From Adenophora triphylla var. japonica (taxonomy: Eukaryota > Streptophyta > Magnoliopsida > Asterales > Campanulaceae), in NCBI GenBank assembly GCA_022495995.1, contig JAFEMH010000982.1, forward strand, positions 1 through 64,000: DNA of 64,000 bases, given 5' to 3'. Each line of letters opens with the position of its first letter. Position 1 is the first letter of the stretch. The notes below the pieces were generated by a model that did not search any database, was not told the DNA's origin, and saw nothing but the letters and a program-made list of their open reading frames with translations. The translations under genes were made by a program, and so were the position numbers. Below, piece by piece: positions 51,775-63,521 of the stretch.

Positions 51775-54180
51775 ATGAGCCCAAAGCCCAAACACCTACC
51801 CTCCTTCATTCCCAGACATCTGAACCCTCGTACCTTTTCCCCGCAGTTCCTCACAAAGGTTGGTTCCGGACACCGGGTCACCGTTTGATCGGTTGGGAAG
51901 AGTCAAGCGCATCGTCGCCTTCGCCGTTTATTCCGACTCCGGGTTTGTAATGTCTGCATCGCCCGGTAATGATGGGGATAACGTCACTCCGCCTCCCGGG
52001 ACTCCTCAAATGTAACCGCAATGGAATCGGTTAGGCCGAACAGATGAGAGTGCGACAGGAAGCACAGCTGAACAGCCTTATGGAGGCTATCAAAAGCCAT
52101 GGATTGGCCGCCAGTCTCAACCCAAATGGCACCTTCACTGTGGAAGAAGAGGAAGACCTCAATCCCGCTCTTGGTCAACCCGACTACTCCAGGATGCCAC
52201 CACCGGCCTCCCACGGTACTACCACCAGAGCCCATGCTCCTCGATCTCTAGGTCAGCCGGCTCCCCAACCTGCAGACCACCTTTGGATCCACGCAGCCGA
52301 CGTGACGAGCCAGTTCGCAATGCCTCAGTGGGGACAAAGTCAGTACGAAATGCCTTCCCATGGTTGGGGATACCCCGGAATGCCACAACAAATTGGGATC
52401 CTGCCTCAGTTTGGGACCAATCAATCCGGACTCTCGCAGCAACGGTTTGGAATGCCACCACAGTTTGGTTCGGGGCAACAGTCAGGAGCCCCTCCTCGTA
52501 ATGATGCTAGCTCACCAAGCTCCTCACACGCCTTCCGCAAACCCATTTCTCACTCAGGGTTCAATGGGTTACCAAGCCCCCATCCCAGTTTCATCGTAAT
52601 CACCAGGACCACAGTATCCTCTCGGTTATGTATCCTCGCCACAACCAGCCATGCAATTCAACAACCAGGGACAGCAGCCCGCACTTAAGCCTACTTATGG
52701 GCCTCACTCCGAAAATCTAAGCCATCTGGCTACCTCAGATCTGCCTCCATCTTCTCTCCGATTGAAAGCCAACAGCAAGTCGTTGGGTTCTATCCCTTTG
52801 CCCAAGCTCCTACCAACACTCCCTGTGGTAATTTGGGCCAAGGACAAGTTTTCACCTATGCTCCGGATATGGTATTCCTTCCACCAATGCACCACCAACA
52901 GCTAGTCCTCTTCCCGGCTCAAATATCGGCTCAGGCATTCCCGCTCCACCTTTGGATCCCCAATTGGCTTGGTTTATGGAGCAACACAAGGCAATGAAAG
53001 CGCAGATCGCCGAGTTGACCGTCAAAAGGAACACCGCTCTTCGGCCTACGTATCCCGACTCAATTGTACTCTCCTCACAAGTTCGTGATGCCCAATCTCG
53101 AGCCGTTTGATGGAAGTGCGTGCCCTAAAACTCACTTGGACACCTACACTTTGGCAATGAAAGCTAAGGGGTGCACAAACCAGCAGTTGGCTGACTACTT
53201 GATCTCTCTTTGAAGTCGTGGGCTTTGAAATGGTTTTTCCGATTGCGGCTGAAGCTAGGGCTACTTGGGAACAGATTACGGTACTTTCACGGATAAGTAT
53301 AAAGCCAACTTGGAATGGGAAACAAACAGAGTTGACCTGCGACAACGATGCAGCGCCTGATGAGAATATTGGGGATTTCTATAAAAGGTGAAACACGAAA
53401 CTTAGTGAAATGGCCATTCCTCCCTCTCGACGAGGAGCTAGACATCTTTCAGTCATGCTTGAAGCCGTATTTGAGAGCTTCCCTCGCTCACTTCCCCTAC
53501 TCGACTTGCGTACAATGGTTAATTCCGGGGCTAAGTTCGAAAAGGCTTACAATCGCCAGCCTGACCGCCGCACCCGCTTACGTATACCGGGTTTCTTCCA
53601 CCTCCAACACAGCTCCCGCCCAACCAAAAGGTAAAGAAGTGATTAGCTATGCGGGACAGATCGTAATAATGCCACTTCCTTTATTCCCAAGAAACCTTAT
53701 GCATCCAGATCCCGGCTCCAAGACTTGAGAAACTTTGGGATGCCTTTGAGTGATATCTTCAGAGGTTTGGTGAGAGAAGGTTTGCTCCGGCCTTTGGAAA
53801 ATTATCGCCCTAGAAACCCCAATGCTCCTTTGGATACTTCCAAGCATTGTGCCTTTCATCAGTACCATGGGCACCTGACAGATGATTGCGTCCCCCTGAA
53901 AAAGGCAGTCCAAAGTTTGATTGAATAAGGGAGGTTAGAGGTGCCTGAAGGGCCCAATACTATCAGTAACCCATTCCCTAGAAACAACAACCCGAATGTC
54001 AACATGGTCGAGTTTGGTGATTCAAGACTTGTGGGAATAATGGAATTTGACTCACCCCTTTGTAAGGTCAGTGGACCGACCATCGCAGATGATGAAAATG
54101 GTTGGATTAAGAAAGAGATTGCCAAAGAAATCCTGATGGAAAGATCTGCAATAGCCCCCATCTCCAGCGTCGAAGAGTAG
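51775..54180 (+). pseudogene. gag: gag of D
   Basis: ATG at 51775 (MSPKPKHLPSF). About 800 codons nominal. N-terminal part with LNSLMEAIKSHGLAASLNPN and FTVEEEEDLNP (52044-52170); Gln/Gly/Pro-rich low-complexity stretch (about 52300-52510) with repeats such as PQFGTNQSG and PQFGSGQQSG; Gag core at about 53080-53600 (GSACPKTHLDTYTLAMKAKG); zinc-knuckle-like CAFHQYHGHLTDDC at about 53840-53885; C-terminus NGWIKKEIAKEI...SSVEE with stop at 54178-54180. A TAA at 53926 replaces the CAA of B. Several frameshifts. No pol follows. Confidence 0.82.
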
Positions 54181-57100
54181 ATGCATGGCCCAACAACAAA
54201 GAGCGGCTAGACTAGGGGCTACCTATCTTTAAAATAGTCTTTTAAGTCAACCTTCGTAGGTTCTAGTACTTTTCTTTCACCTAAGTCCTTCCTAGACATT
54301 TGTCGTTATAGTCCATTTTGGACATAGTAGTTAAATGTCTAATTTTCAATATAAGTCTTTTTTCTTTTCTTGCTAGACTCGAGACATCACTTGCACACCC
54401 ACGTTACACTTAATTGAAATGGTTTTATCCTAGATGATCACTTGTGCTGCTCAACCACTAATTCTTTGAAATGATTAATATTTAAATTAATCGGAGTGAA
54501 AAAATCAATTGATATCCTTCCCAAATTGGGGCTTACCAACTCCCCATCTTGCATCTCATATGCTCACATCCCTTTCATCATCATCCTTTCGTTGCTCGAT
54601 GAATTTGCATGGATCTTTTCTCATTTAAAGCTTAAGCAAGCAATGAAGACTTAATTTCGTTTAGGTCATCCGGTAAGGATTGCGGTCGAAGCCTTTCACT
54701 CTAGGGAAGCCGTTACCTCACCCTCACTAAACAATACCCTTTCATTTCAAGATCGGCGTGTTTTGAAACCCGGTTTAGCCATCATTTTTGCTCCTTACTG
54801 AGAGAAGTCCAAGCAAGGCCAAGAAGTTAACTTCGAGAGTCGGCGATGCGCAAAATATCTCAAGCCATGAAGGAAGGACAAAGACAATCCTCAACTCCTC
54901 GGGAGGCTTTCCAAGTCAAAAAAAAAAAAAAACAAAAAAAAAAAACAAAAAAAAAAACAAAATAAAAAACAAAAAAAAAGAACTGTCGATCCTCAAAAGT
55001 CCCCGACTTCTCAAGAAGCTCTCCAATGATCAAAAAGGAGCCCGAATCCTCGCAAGTTCGCAAAAAAAAAAGTTGTCAATAGCTTGGACTTCCTCTCACC
55101 ATTACCTTAAATCAATCCCAATCCATCCTCTCGCTTTTAGAGGATATCCCCGTTACCATTATCCTCGCCTTTGGCCAAAATCAAAATTTGATCTCTCATT
55201 CTTAGAGGCAATCAATCTTCCCCGCCATAGATTTCCCAAACACATCCCTACAAGCCAACCTCTCATCTTTAGAGGTTCGCCATAAAAGGCCCATCGACCT
55301 CTCATCTTAAGAGGTCACAATTTCCCAAATCACCCGATGGCCGATCGAAGCCAGGAAACCCAAACGCAATTCCTCTCGGATAGCAATTTCATTATAATAT
55401 ATCTAAGATATAAATCAAATTAACGCTTCATTGCTTGCTTAAATTGGAATCTAATCCATCTTGATTCAAAATCATCAATCAAAGATTGTGCAAATTCAAA
55501 TCTGATTCATTCGACATTTCATGTGAGCATAATTCATTTCTACTCCGCAAACACTTGCCGTGGATGTCCCACTGGGGCTTCGTATCTGTGTCTTTCATGG
55601 ACACTCTAAGGGGATATGTCATTCGAATCTCCAATCCTCAAAGGACCTCAAAATCTTGAATTTTCACATTCATTCTCTTTTCAATCGGGTTAAGCCCGAA
55701 CTACGACGACCTGAGCTCTTCATAATGGAGGGAACGTAGGCAACCAGAAATGGTCCGGTCGAAATCACAAACAAATCTCAAAAAAAAAAAAAATCCGGTC
55801 TCATCAAGGATCATCCCTATACACTTTCCGTTCTTCCGAGCTTGATTCTCGATATCAGCTGATTTTCTCCTCGTGATTAATCAAAATATTTGTTCATATC
55901 AGATTTAGGAGTTGAATAACCCGAACATTAACAAAGGGTTTTAAGCAGCCTTGTGATCATCATGAATAAGACAAGTTTTCAAGTGTCTCGACAAGTCTTC
56001 TCTCTCTCCATCATAGGAAAATAGATCCAAACACTGTCTTTCTGTCAGCAGGGGCTTCCATACACTTTTCCACACCTTGTGATGCTTATACTCTCTCAAA
56101 AGAGTCAAACCTAAAGCGAGAGTGTCATACACAATTTCGGGAGACATTCCCACCTTTCAAAAGATATGCCCCTGCACGTAAACATTTCTGAGTCTTGTCC
56201 AAGTAACTGGTTGACTAAGGTCTGAAAAGATGGGTGCCTCCTCTGTAAGGCTACTCTGAATTTCTTCACGCTGGGGCTTGCTAAGCGGTTCTCCCAGGTT
56301 CTCCGTATCGCCTCTTCAAGCCGGGGCTTCTATAGTCATCTTTGGGTCCACATTGGGTTTTTCACTACGATATAGATTCGATCTTTGTCAGATTATTTTC
56401 AGGATTGCTTTGCATTACCAATCAGATTGGGACTCTGCTAATGACAACGAGGTTATAAGATTGGGGCTTCGCCGAGTCGCTTCTTCAAAATCTGGACTTT
56501 GCCTACTCAGTTCTTCAGACCGAGGCTTTGCCAAAGAAGGGATCTTTCCTCGCTTTAATAGGATCCGGGGGCTTTGTCAAGTTGGTCCTTTGGATCTGAA
56601 TTTTATCAAGTCACAAGAAAGGTCTAGTCACATCAACAACTAGATTTTCAAATTTCAGAACTTGGTACATAGCGGCTTCCCGTAGCATTGGGATTTAAGA
56701 TCCGGGTTTCTCCTCGCATTAGCAATTTCATCAAATCATTCTCCGAACAAGGTTTCGGCCGAGGTCACGGCTCACCCAAATGAAAGAAGCTTCACTCATA
56801 TCAACGTGCCCTAGAGCACATCGGCATCGGCTTCAAATGACCAAGATTGAGAGAAAATTCCAATCAAGACCCGGGATCCGTATCCAATCTCATCAAAATT
56901 GAGGTCCATGTGATACTGTTAACAAAACCTCATCAACAACCGCTGTTTAAATCGCGATCGAGGGCTCTCACCACTTGCTCAAAATCTGTTCCAAACAGTT
57001 TCCAAACACATACATCCCAATGCATCCCCTCTCATCACCATGCATCCCCCCAAAAATATCCCAAGGGCTCATGTAGCATGCACAAAACTTGAATCAATAG

Positions 57101-57470
57101 GAAAAATCCTAAGTGATTGAAGATCATAAATCATAATTTCCCTGCCAAAAGCTTAGGCTAAGTGCATCTTCGAAAGCAAGTAAATGCATCATCTCGCGAA
57201 CATATGCAGTGATACTGTCATAATCATTCTGATTCTATGCATGCATCTATCATCATGAATGTCATATATACATCTTCCTCTCTACTAACCAATGCAGGGA
57301 TTCGAACGTGAAAGACCATTTTCCTTCGCTATTGAGACTTACCCTCAACAAAGAAGATATTTACCAAAGTCCAAAATCAATGGTTTCAACAAAATCGTAA
57401 GAAATCAAATGCCCCTTTTCGGCAAGAGATGATTCCGGGCAAAACATGTGCAGATCACCTCCAGTGTCTA
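54181..57470 (+). other. D post-gag region, non-coding
   Basis: Colinear with B 32646-35920: A-run block at 54918-54980, hairpin module at 55695-55743, dispersed GGGGCTT motifs at 55570-56580. The K-rich plus frame and F-rich minus frame over the A run are not genes. Confidence 0.6.
55695..55743 (+). promoter_or_regulatory. Hairpin module, divergent copy D1
   Basis: Equivalent to copy B1: CGAACTACGACGACC...GAACGTAGGCAACC. Confidence 0.45.
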
Positions 57471-57860
57471 CAAATCGGTCAGAGACGCCAAGTTCTCAAA
57501 TACAGTTCGGTCAGAGACGCCAAGTTCTCAAATACAGTACGGTCAGAGACGCCAAGATCTCAAAATACAAATCGGTCAGGGATGCCAAGATCTCAAAATG
57601 CAAATCGGTCAGGGATGCCAAGATCTCAAAATACAAATTGGTCAGGGACGCCAAGATCTCAAAATACAAATCGGTCAGGGATGCCAAGATCTCAAAATGT
57701 AAATCGGTCAGGAACGCCAAGTTCTCAAATACAATTCGGTCAGAGACGCCAATTTCTCAAATACAATTCGGTCAGGGACGCCAAGTTCTCAAAATGCAAA
57801 TCGGTCAAGGACGCCAAGTTCTCAAATGAAAATCGGTCAGAGACACCAAGTTCTCAAAAG
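57471..57860 (+). repeat. 33-bp tandem array in D, about 12 copies
   Basis: Same unit as 35921-36308 with more uniform GGTCAGGGACGCC/GGTCAGAGACGCC. Open in three plus frames and one minus frame, which gives overlapping peptide repeats without coding significance. Confidence 0.92.
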
Positions 57861-58114
57861 CAAGAAGTCCCAATGTGAAGACAAGCTCAACAACTTCTAC
57901 AAGGTTGACGATCACCAGCAAGATGCAGACTCAACCAAACTCTCCCCTTCAGGTCAAAATGCCTCCAAAGACAGCAAATCGTCAGCAGAAACCGCAACCC
58001 AACAACTCTTCATCAACATCAGCCGTAGCCTCAGTCCTTCCGGCAGCTACAGGTAAGCACAGCACAGGTATGAAAGCATATCTTAGTCAACTACTTTTCT
58101 AAAAGAACATTATC

Positions 58115-58240
58115 ATCAAATCTTAGGGTGATTTCCCAAAAATAGTCAAGTCTTAGGGCGACTTCCCAAAAATAGTCAAATCTTAGGGCGACTTCCCAAA
58201 AAACAGTCAAACCTCGGGTGACTCCCAAATACCGTCAAAC
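58115..58240 (+). repeat. Short 30-bp array in D
   Basis: Three to four units of TCTTAGGGCGACTTCCCAAA plus AATAGTCAAA, matching 36560-36680. Confidence 0.85.
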
Positions 58241-58265
58241 CATCAAAGACCATCCCCAACAGTTT

Positions 58266-58313
58266 TCGAACTACGTCCAGGCTTGATTCCCACTCGGGAT
58301 ACGTAGGTAGCCT
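58266..58313 (+). promoter_or_regulatory. Hairpin module, copy D2
   Basis: CGAACTACGTCCAGGCTTGA, CCCACTCGGGATACGTAGG. Copy B2 reads CCG where this reads CCAG. Confidence 0.6.
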
Positions 58314-58422
58314 ACCTTAGGTCCAGCCACTTGACCAACACGGTCACCCTTTTCCCCGATGATCATCGTAAGCTCTAATCTTCCCCTGCGAGAACGCCCT
58401 CAAACAGTCTCCCTCAGGTACA

Positions 58423-58805
58423 AAACCTCGACTTAGGATCATACTCCTGAACTGAGTCCCCATTTAGGTTCATACTCCTGAACTGAAACCCCGACTTAGG
58501 ATCATACTCCTGAACTAGGTCCCCATTTAGGTTCATACTCCTGAACTGAAACCTCGACTTAGGATCATACTCCTGAACTAGGTCCCCATTTAGGTTCATA
58601 CTCCTGAACTGAAACCTCGACTTAGAATCATACTCCTGAACTAAGTCCCCATTTTGGTTCATACCCCTGAACTAAACCTCGACTTAAAATCATACTCCTG
58701 AACTAAGTCCCCATTTAGGTTCATACTCCTGAACTAAACCTCGACTTAGAATCATACCCCTGAACTAAGTCCCCATTTAGGTTCATACTCCTGAACTAAA
58801 CTCCA
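58423..58805 (+). repeat. 63-bp tandem array in D, about 6 copies
   Basis: Matches 36861-37243; D reads CTCCTGAACTGAAACC where B reads CTCCCGAACCGAAACC in most units. Confidence 0.9.
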
Positions 58806-58963
58806 ACAAAGGCTAACAAAATCCCCAGCGAAGTTAACGGAATCCCGTTTCTTTTCCCATTATCATCCATTTTCTCGGCAGCAAACATAAGACCGATCCC
58901 TTCAAATGAAGTCCACCAATAAACCTTCTATCCCAAACCATCAAAGGGAAATCATTTCAAATC

Positions 58964-59080
58964 AAGGTTCGAGGCACCTAAGACGCCATCTCCAAGGTTC
59001 GAGGCACCTAAGACGCCATCATGAAGGTTCGAGGCACCCAAGACGCCATCATTAAGGTTTGAGGCACCTAAAATGCTATC
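58964..59080 (+). repeat. 30-bp GGTTCGAGGCACC array in D, 4 copies
   Basis: Matches 37399-37515 and the minus strand of A at 1530-1632. Confidence 0.88.
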
Positions 59081-59146
59081 ACACATAACACGAGGAAAGC
59101 GATAAATCGCAATCATCCCCTAATTCGACAACCCGGAGTCATTACC

Positions 59147-59450
59147 AGGGCGACTCCCCAAAATAGTCAAACCATAGGGCGACTTCCCCAGAATAGTCAA
59201 ACCATAGGGCGACTTCCCCAAAATAGTCAAACCATAGGGCGACTTCCCCAAAATAGTCAAATCTTAGGGCGACTTCCCAAAAATAGTCAAATCATAGGGC
59301 GACTTCCCAAAAATAGTCAAATCTTAGGGAGACTTTCCAAAAATAGTCAAATCTTAGGGCGACTTCCCAAAAATAGTCAAACCTTAGGGCGACTTCCCAA
59401 AAATAGTCAAATCTTAGGTTGACATCCTAAAATAGTCACCTTAGGGTCAG
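59147..59450 (+). repeat. 30-bp AGGGCGACTTCCCC array in D, about 10 copies
   Basis: Matches 37585-37915, with slightly fewer units of the first subtype. Confidence 0.9.
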
Positions 59451-59461
59451 CATCGAAAGAT

Positions 59462-59509
59462 CCGAACTACGACTGGCTTGATTCATCTTAAGGATACGTA
59501 GGTAGCCTA
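59462..59509 (+). promoter_or_regulatory. Hairpin module, copy D3
   Basis: Identical in the visible core to copy B3. Confidence 0.6.
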
Positions 59510-59520
59510 TCACTAGGTTC

Positions 59521-60066
59521 GGCCATCGGACCAGAAAATGGTCATTCCTATCCCCAGCAGAGCGGATACACAACTTCAGTCATCAGACCAAAAATGGTCA
59601 TTCCTATCCCCAGCAGAGCGGATACACAATTTCAGCCATCAGACCGAAAATGGTCATTCCTATCCCCAGCAGAGTGGATACACAACTCCAGCCATCAGAC
59701 CGAAAATGGTCATTCCTATCCCTAGCAGAGCGGATACACAACTCCAGCCATCAGACCGAAAATGGTCATTCCTATCCCCAGCAGAGCGAATACACAATTT
59801 CAGCCATCAGACCGAAAATGGTCATTCCTATCCCCAGTAGAGTGGATACACAACTCCAGCCATCAGACCGAAAATGGTCATTCCTATCCCCAGCAGAGCG
59901 GATACACAATTTCAGCCATCAGACCGAAAATGGTCATTCCTATCCCCAGCAGAGCGGATACACAATTTCAGCCATCAGACCGAAAATGGTCATTCCTATC
60001 CCCAGCAGAGCGGATACACAATTTCAGCCACCAGACCAAAATGGTCATCTCTTATCCCCAGCAGAG
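59521..60066 (+). repeat. 56-bp tandem array in D, about 9-10 copies
   Basis: Matches 37986-38530; same GACC...GGTC dyad per unit. Confidence 0.92.
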
Positions 60067-60141
60067 TTTCTTTCAGCAAACGACTGCAGAACTCATCAGG
60101 TTCGAGGCACCTAAAACGCCATCATCTCCAGGGTCAAAGAC

Positions 60142-60190
60142 TCGAACTACGGCCGGTTTGATTCCCATTCGGGATACGTAGGTAGCCTAT
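60142..60190 (+). promoter_or_regulatory. Hairpin module, copy D4
   Basis: Matches copy B4; lies about 105 bases before LTR3. Confidence 0.6.
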
Positions 60191-60284
60191 CGCTAGGTTC
60201 AGCCACTCGATCACTTGATCATCCTGTCAAATATGGAGCCTTACTCTTATCGACGACCCAGCTTCCTTCGAAAGCGCCGTCGCC

Positions 60285-60294
60285 GAGGGGCTAC
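60285..60294 (+). other. Polypurine tract before LTR3
   Basis: GAGGGGCTAC immediately before TGTAAGTGCTCC. Confidence 0.65.
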
Positions 60295-62195
60295 TGTAAG
60301 TGCTCCAATTTGAGTTGTTAGTATTTTTGTTAGAAAATTAACGAAAGTTTTAACATTTCTAACATTTCTAACCAACCAATGGTAGATTAGGGTTTGCCAT
60401 TTAAAGATAAACCAAGAAAAGAATCTCAAAAAGCAAAAGAAATTGGAAAAATCCGAATTGGGCAAGTTGAAAAACATAAACTGCTGGAATTTTGAATTTT
60501 ATTCTTCCTGTCCAAAGCCTGAAGCAGCATTTAATGAACAGTGCACGTTTACAGAACCCTCCGCACGGACATGTTTGTCAATTTCAGTGGCCTATAAATT
60601 GAACCCTCCTCTCTCAGTCTACACAACACAATTGGCTCATAGAAGCTGTATTCTGGCGAAAAATAGGGAGAAAACAGTGGGAATTCACTAGAATTGCCAC
60701 CATTTTCTCTTCAATCTTTCCCAAACCCCACTCACTCAAAATACTTTCAAAACACTCTCATACATACTCTCATACATACACCAATCCAAGCTCAAATCAC
60801 CCCTTAGGAGGAGGATTAGAGAGAAAACATAGAGGACTTAAGTGTTATCTACTTGTTTTCTCTTTGACCAACTCTATCATCAAACCCTAAACACATTCAA
60901 GCCTTGAATCCACCCAAACACAAATCCAAACACCAAATCTTGATACTCCTCAAGTCAAACACCAAATCTTGATACTCCTCAAGTCAAATTCCAAGCCTAG
61001 GAAGATAGGGTGTCACCATTGGTAAAGCCCTCCTTCTCTAAACCCTAAAACTCCCTTTTAACTTCTTGTTCATCTTGTTCTCCTTACTTTGATTTACTTT
61101 ATGTCTAGTTTAACTTAAATCTTGACCTAAGATGGTCATCTTGAAGTTCATCTTCATGAATGACCATCTCAAATGGTCCACATTTTAAATCTCTAGTTGA
61201 TTTTTCTCTTTAATTTCATCTCTACAAAATTCCCCTTCCCAAGCAAATGAAATGCTTAAGTCCTAATGTACCCCAAGGATGGTTTGATATAGTAGATCAC
61301 CACTAAAATGTCTAGTGACTACTAATCAAAACCTAGGGAAATGGGGACAAGCATGGATGCAAAACCCCCTTTAAAATCACATTTTCCTTCTTGAGAAGTT
61401 GCTGTCCAGTAGCAATTTTCTAAGACCTCAGTCCATTTTCTAAATTTTTGGACACAGATAAACTTGGAATTTGGTGTTGACTACAAAACACTTTTTGTAA
61501 CCAACATCCAGAGCTTTCCAGACATATTTTTACTTTATTTTTTGCATGAGTAAAACTCCATTTTTCAAATTTTCTTTTGAAGGTCATATCACCAGTCTCT
61601 GGAAGTCCAGATCTCATACCTGAGATTTCCAGAAGGTTTTGGGTCCTCAAATCTTCTCCAAAATGGAAAATTCTTTCACATAAATCTTATTTGAGGTGTC
61701 TGGAACAACTTTCATTCTCTGAGTTTTCTCAGATTATGATGTTTTAAAGCCCTTAAATCCATTTCAAAATCAAGTGTCCACTGCCTTTTTCATTCTGGCA
61801 GAAATGGTTTCCAGCTTCCAAAAATCTTTTGAGTACCAAAACTCAACCCAAAAATCACACCAAAAATCATGGGATCTGTCCAAAGTCTAATAAAGAATTC
61901 CCAATTTTTACCTTCCTCAGTTTCAACATATTTTGGCCAAAGTAACACACACACACACGAACAAATGATTTTTAGCTTGGAAGACTCATTTTACGAGGCA
62001 TTCCGGGTGCACACTAACGTCCTTTCCGACATGTAACGTGACCTCCGAACCCAAATCTCTAACCTCGGGAATTTTTCAAAGTTTTTGCCCTTAAAACAAA
62101 AATGGCGTGGCGACTCCGGTCTTTTCGATTGTTTTTTCAAAGAAACGAAAATTTCAAAGTAACCTTTCGGAAAATTTTGGCGGCACATCATCACA
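60295..62195 (+). repeat. LTR3 (1901 bp), shared by D and F
   Basis: TGTAAGTGCTCC...CATCATCACA, near-identical to LTR2 and differing by a 9-base copy of a CTAACATTT repeat and scattered bases. TATA box at 60593-60598. Confidence 0.92.
60593..60598 (+). promoter_or_regulatory. TATA box of LTR3
   Basis: TATAAA in GTGGCCTATAAATTGAACCC. Confidence 0.65.
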
Positions 62196-62196
62196 G

Positions 62197-62214
62197 TGGC
62201 GACTCCGCTGGAGA
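62197..62214 (+). other. Primer binding site of F
   Basis: TGGCGACTCCGCTGGAGA, one base after LTR3. Confidence 0.8.
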
Positions 62215-63521
62215 CAAATAAGCTTTTTCTAAAAAAAAATGATATTTGGTATATTGGTGGAAACCATTAAACTTCCCGTTATCGCCTCCTAACACGAGTC
62301 GGGGATAAATTGTGGTTTAACAATCCCACGTACCGGTATCATTGTTTTCAAAAAAAAAAAAAAGGAAAAAAGCTTTTGAGGGTCAAGCTTCCGTCCCGGC
62401 ATTAAAAATCATTTGTTGTGTGTGTTGATTTTTGCACATTTTCGTGTTGTTTTGGCCGCCTCGGAAAAAGCCAAAATTTTGACTGTCGGAGTCATGTCCC
62501 TAACTGTTGGATTTTTTGTGTTTATGTGCTTATGTGTGCATTTACTTTCAAAAAAAAAATTTCAAAAAAAAAAAAAGAATTTCAAAAAAAAAAAGAGAGT
62601 TTCAAAAAAAAAAGAAAATTTTCAAAAAAAAAAAATCATGCATCATATTTTTAAGACACATGAAAAATTTCTATTTTACTCAGAAAAAGAAAATAGACTG
62701 CTTGCACACTACGCGCACGTGACCGTACACTGCACACTACATCCCTAACCCGGGGAAATCCTTGTCGCGGCCTGTTTGGTCTTATTACGCCTCTCGGTGC
62801 AAGCACAGGACTACCCAAACATCCCATGGAGCCTCGTGTCGACCATGCACTTGTCCGTGACACCCTTTGTCCGAGACCCGGTTGGTTTTTAGTCTGGTCT
62901 GTGTCATGCCCTGTCTGTGTATAGACCTTTTCTTTCAAGCCTTAGTCGGCATACCAAGTCAATATCTTTCGGGCCCCTAATCAGTCGAAGTTCTGCCGGT
63001 TTTCCGTCATGGACTTTGACCAGATATTGACTGGCGCCTTGACTTTGACTCGGCGGCACAAATTATACACTGACTCCCAGCATGACACTGAGTCATCAAG
63101 GATTAATGATTATTCCATGCCTAATTACGGCCTAATTGACGACAAGTCAAGATCAATTGTGGACATTCATCAGTCCAAATCATGTCGACTTTTCGTCGAG
63201 CCCTCGGACATGATCTTGACTTTTGACGTCAGCTTTGTCCGTAATTTACATTGAATGCTCGTTAAGACTCGATTATCCGCCAGACTTTTAGGATCGTGTT
63301 TCTTTCGGTCGGTGGGACTCGCTTGCCCTATAGGACCCTCGCCCGGGCATCCGCCTGGGAGGTCGAAATACAGGTGGAATACGAGGGGCTTATAGACGTA
63401 GTGACGGGGCCCACTGATCCAGGATCCAGAGTAGTTTGCGAAAAAGAAGAGCAATCTTTTCCAACCGATTAGGTTAATAAAACATGTTTTAAGTAAACCT
63501 GAACAAATAACTGCATGTTGC
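62215..63521 (+). other. 5' leader of F
   Basis: Contains the A-run block at 62545-62636 and the uninterrupted target of element E (AGACTGCTTGCACACTACGC at 62694-62713). Confidence 0.75.

Larger units (their letters stand above)
38759..62195 (+). mobile_element. Element D: gag-only Tat/Ogre-like LTR element carrying nested element E
   Basis: LTR2, primer site, leader split by E, gag, repeat-rich 3' region, polypurine tract and LTR3. Without E the interior is about 9.8 kb and colinear with B from end to end, including all six minisatellite arrays. It lacks pol. D preserves more of the original CAG/CTG triplets than B. Confidence 0.88.
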
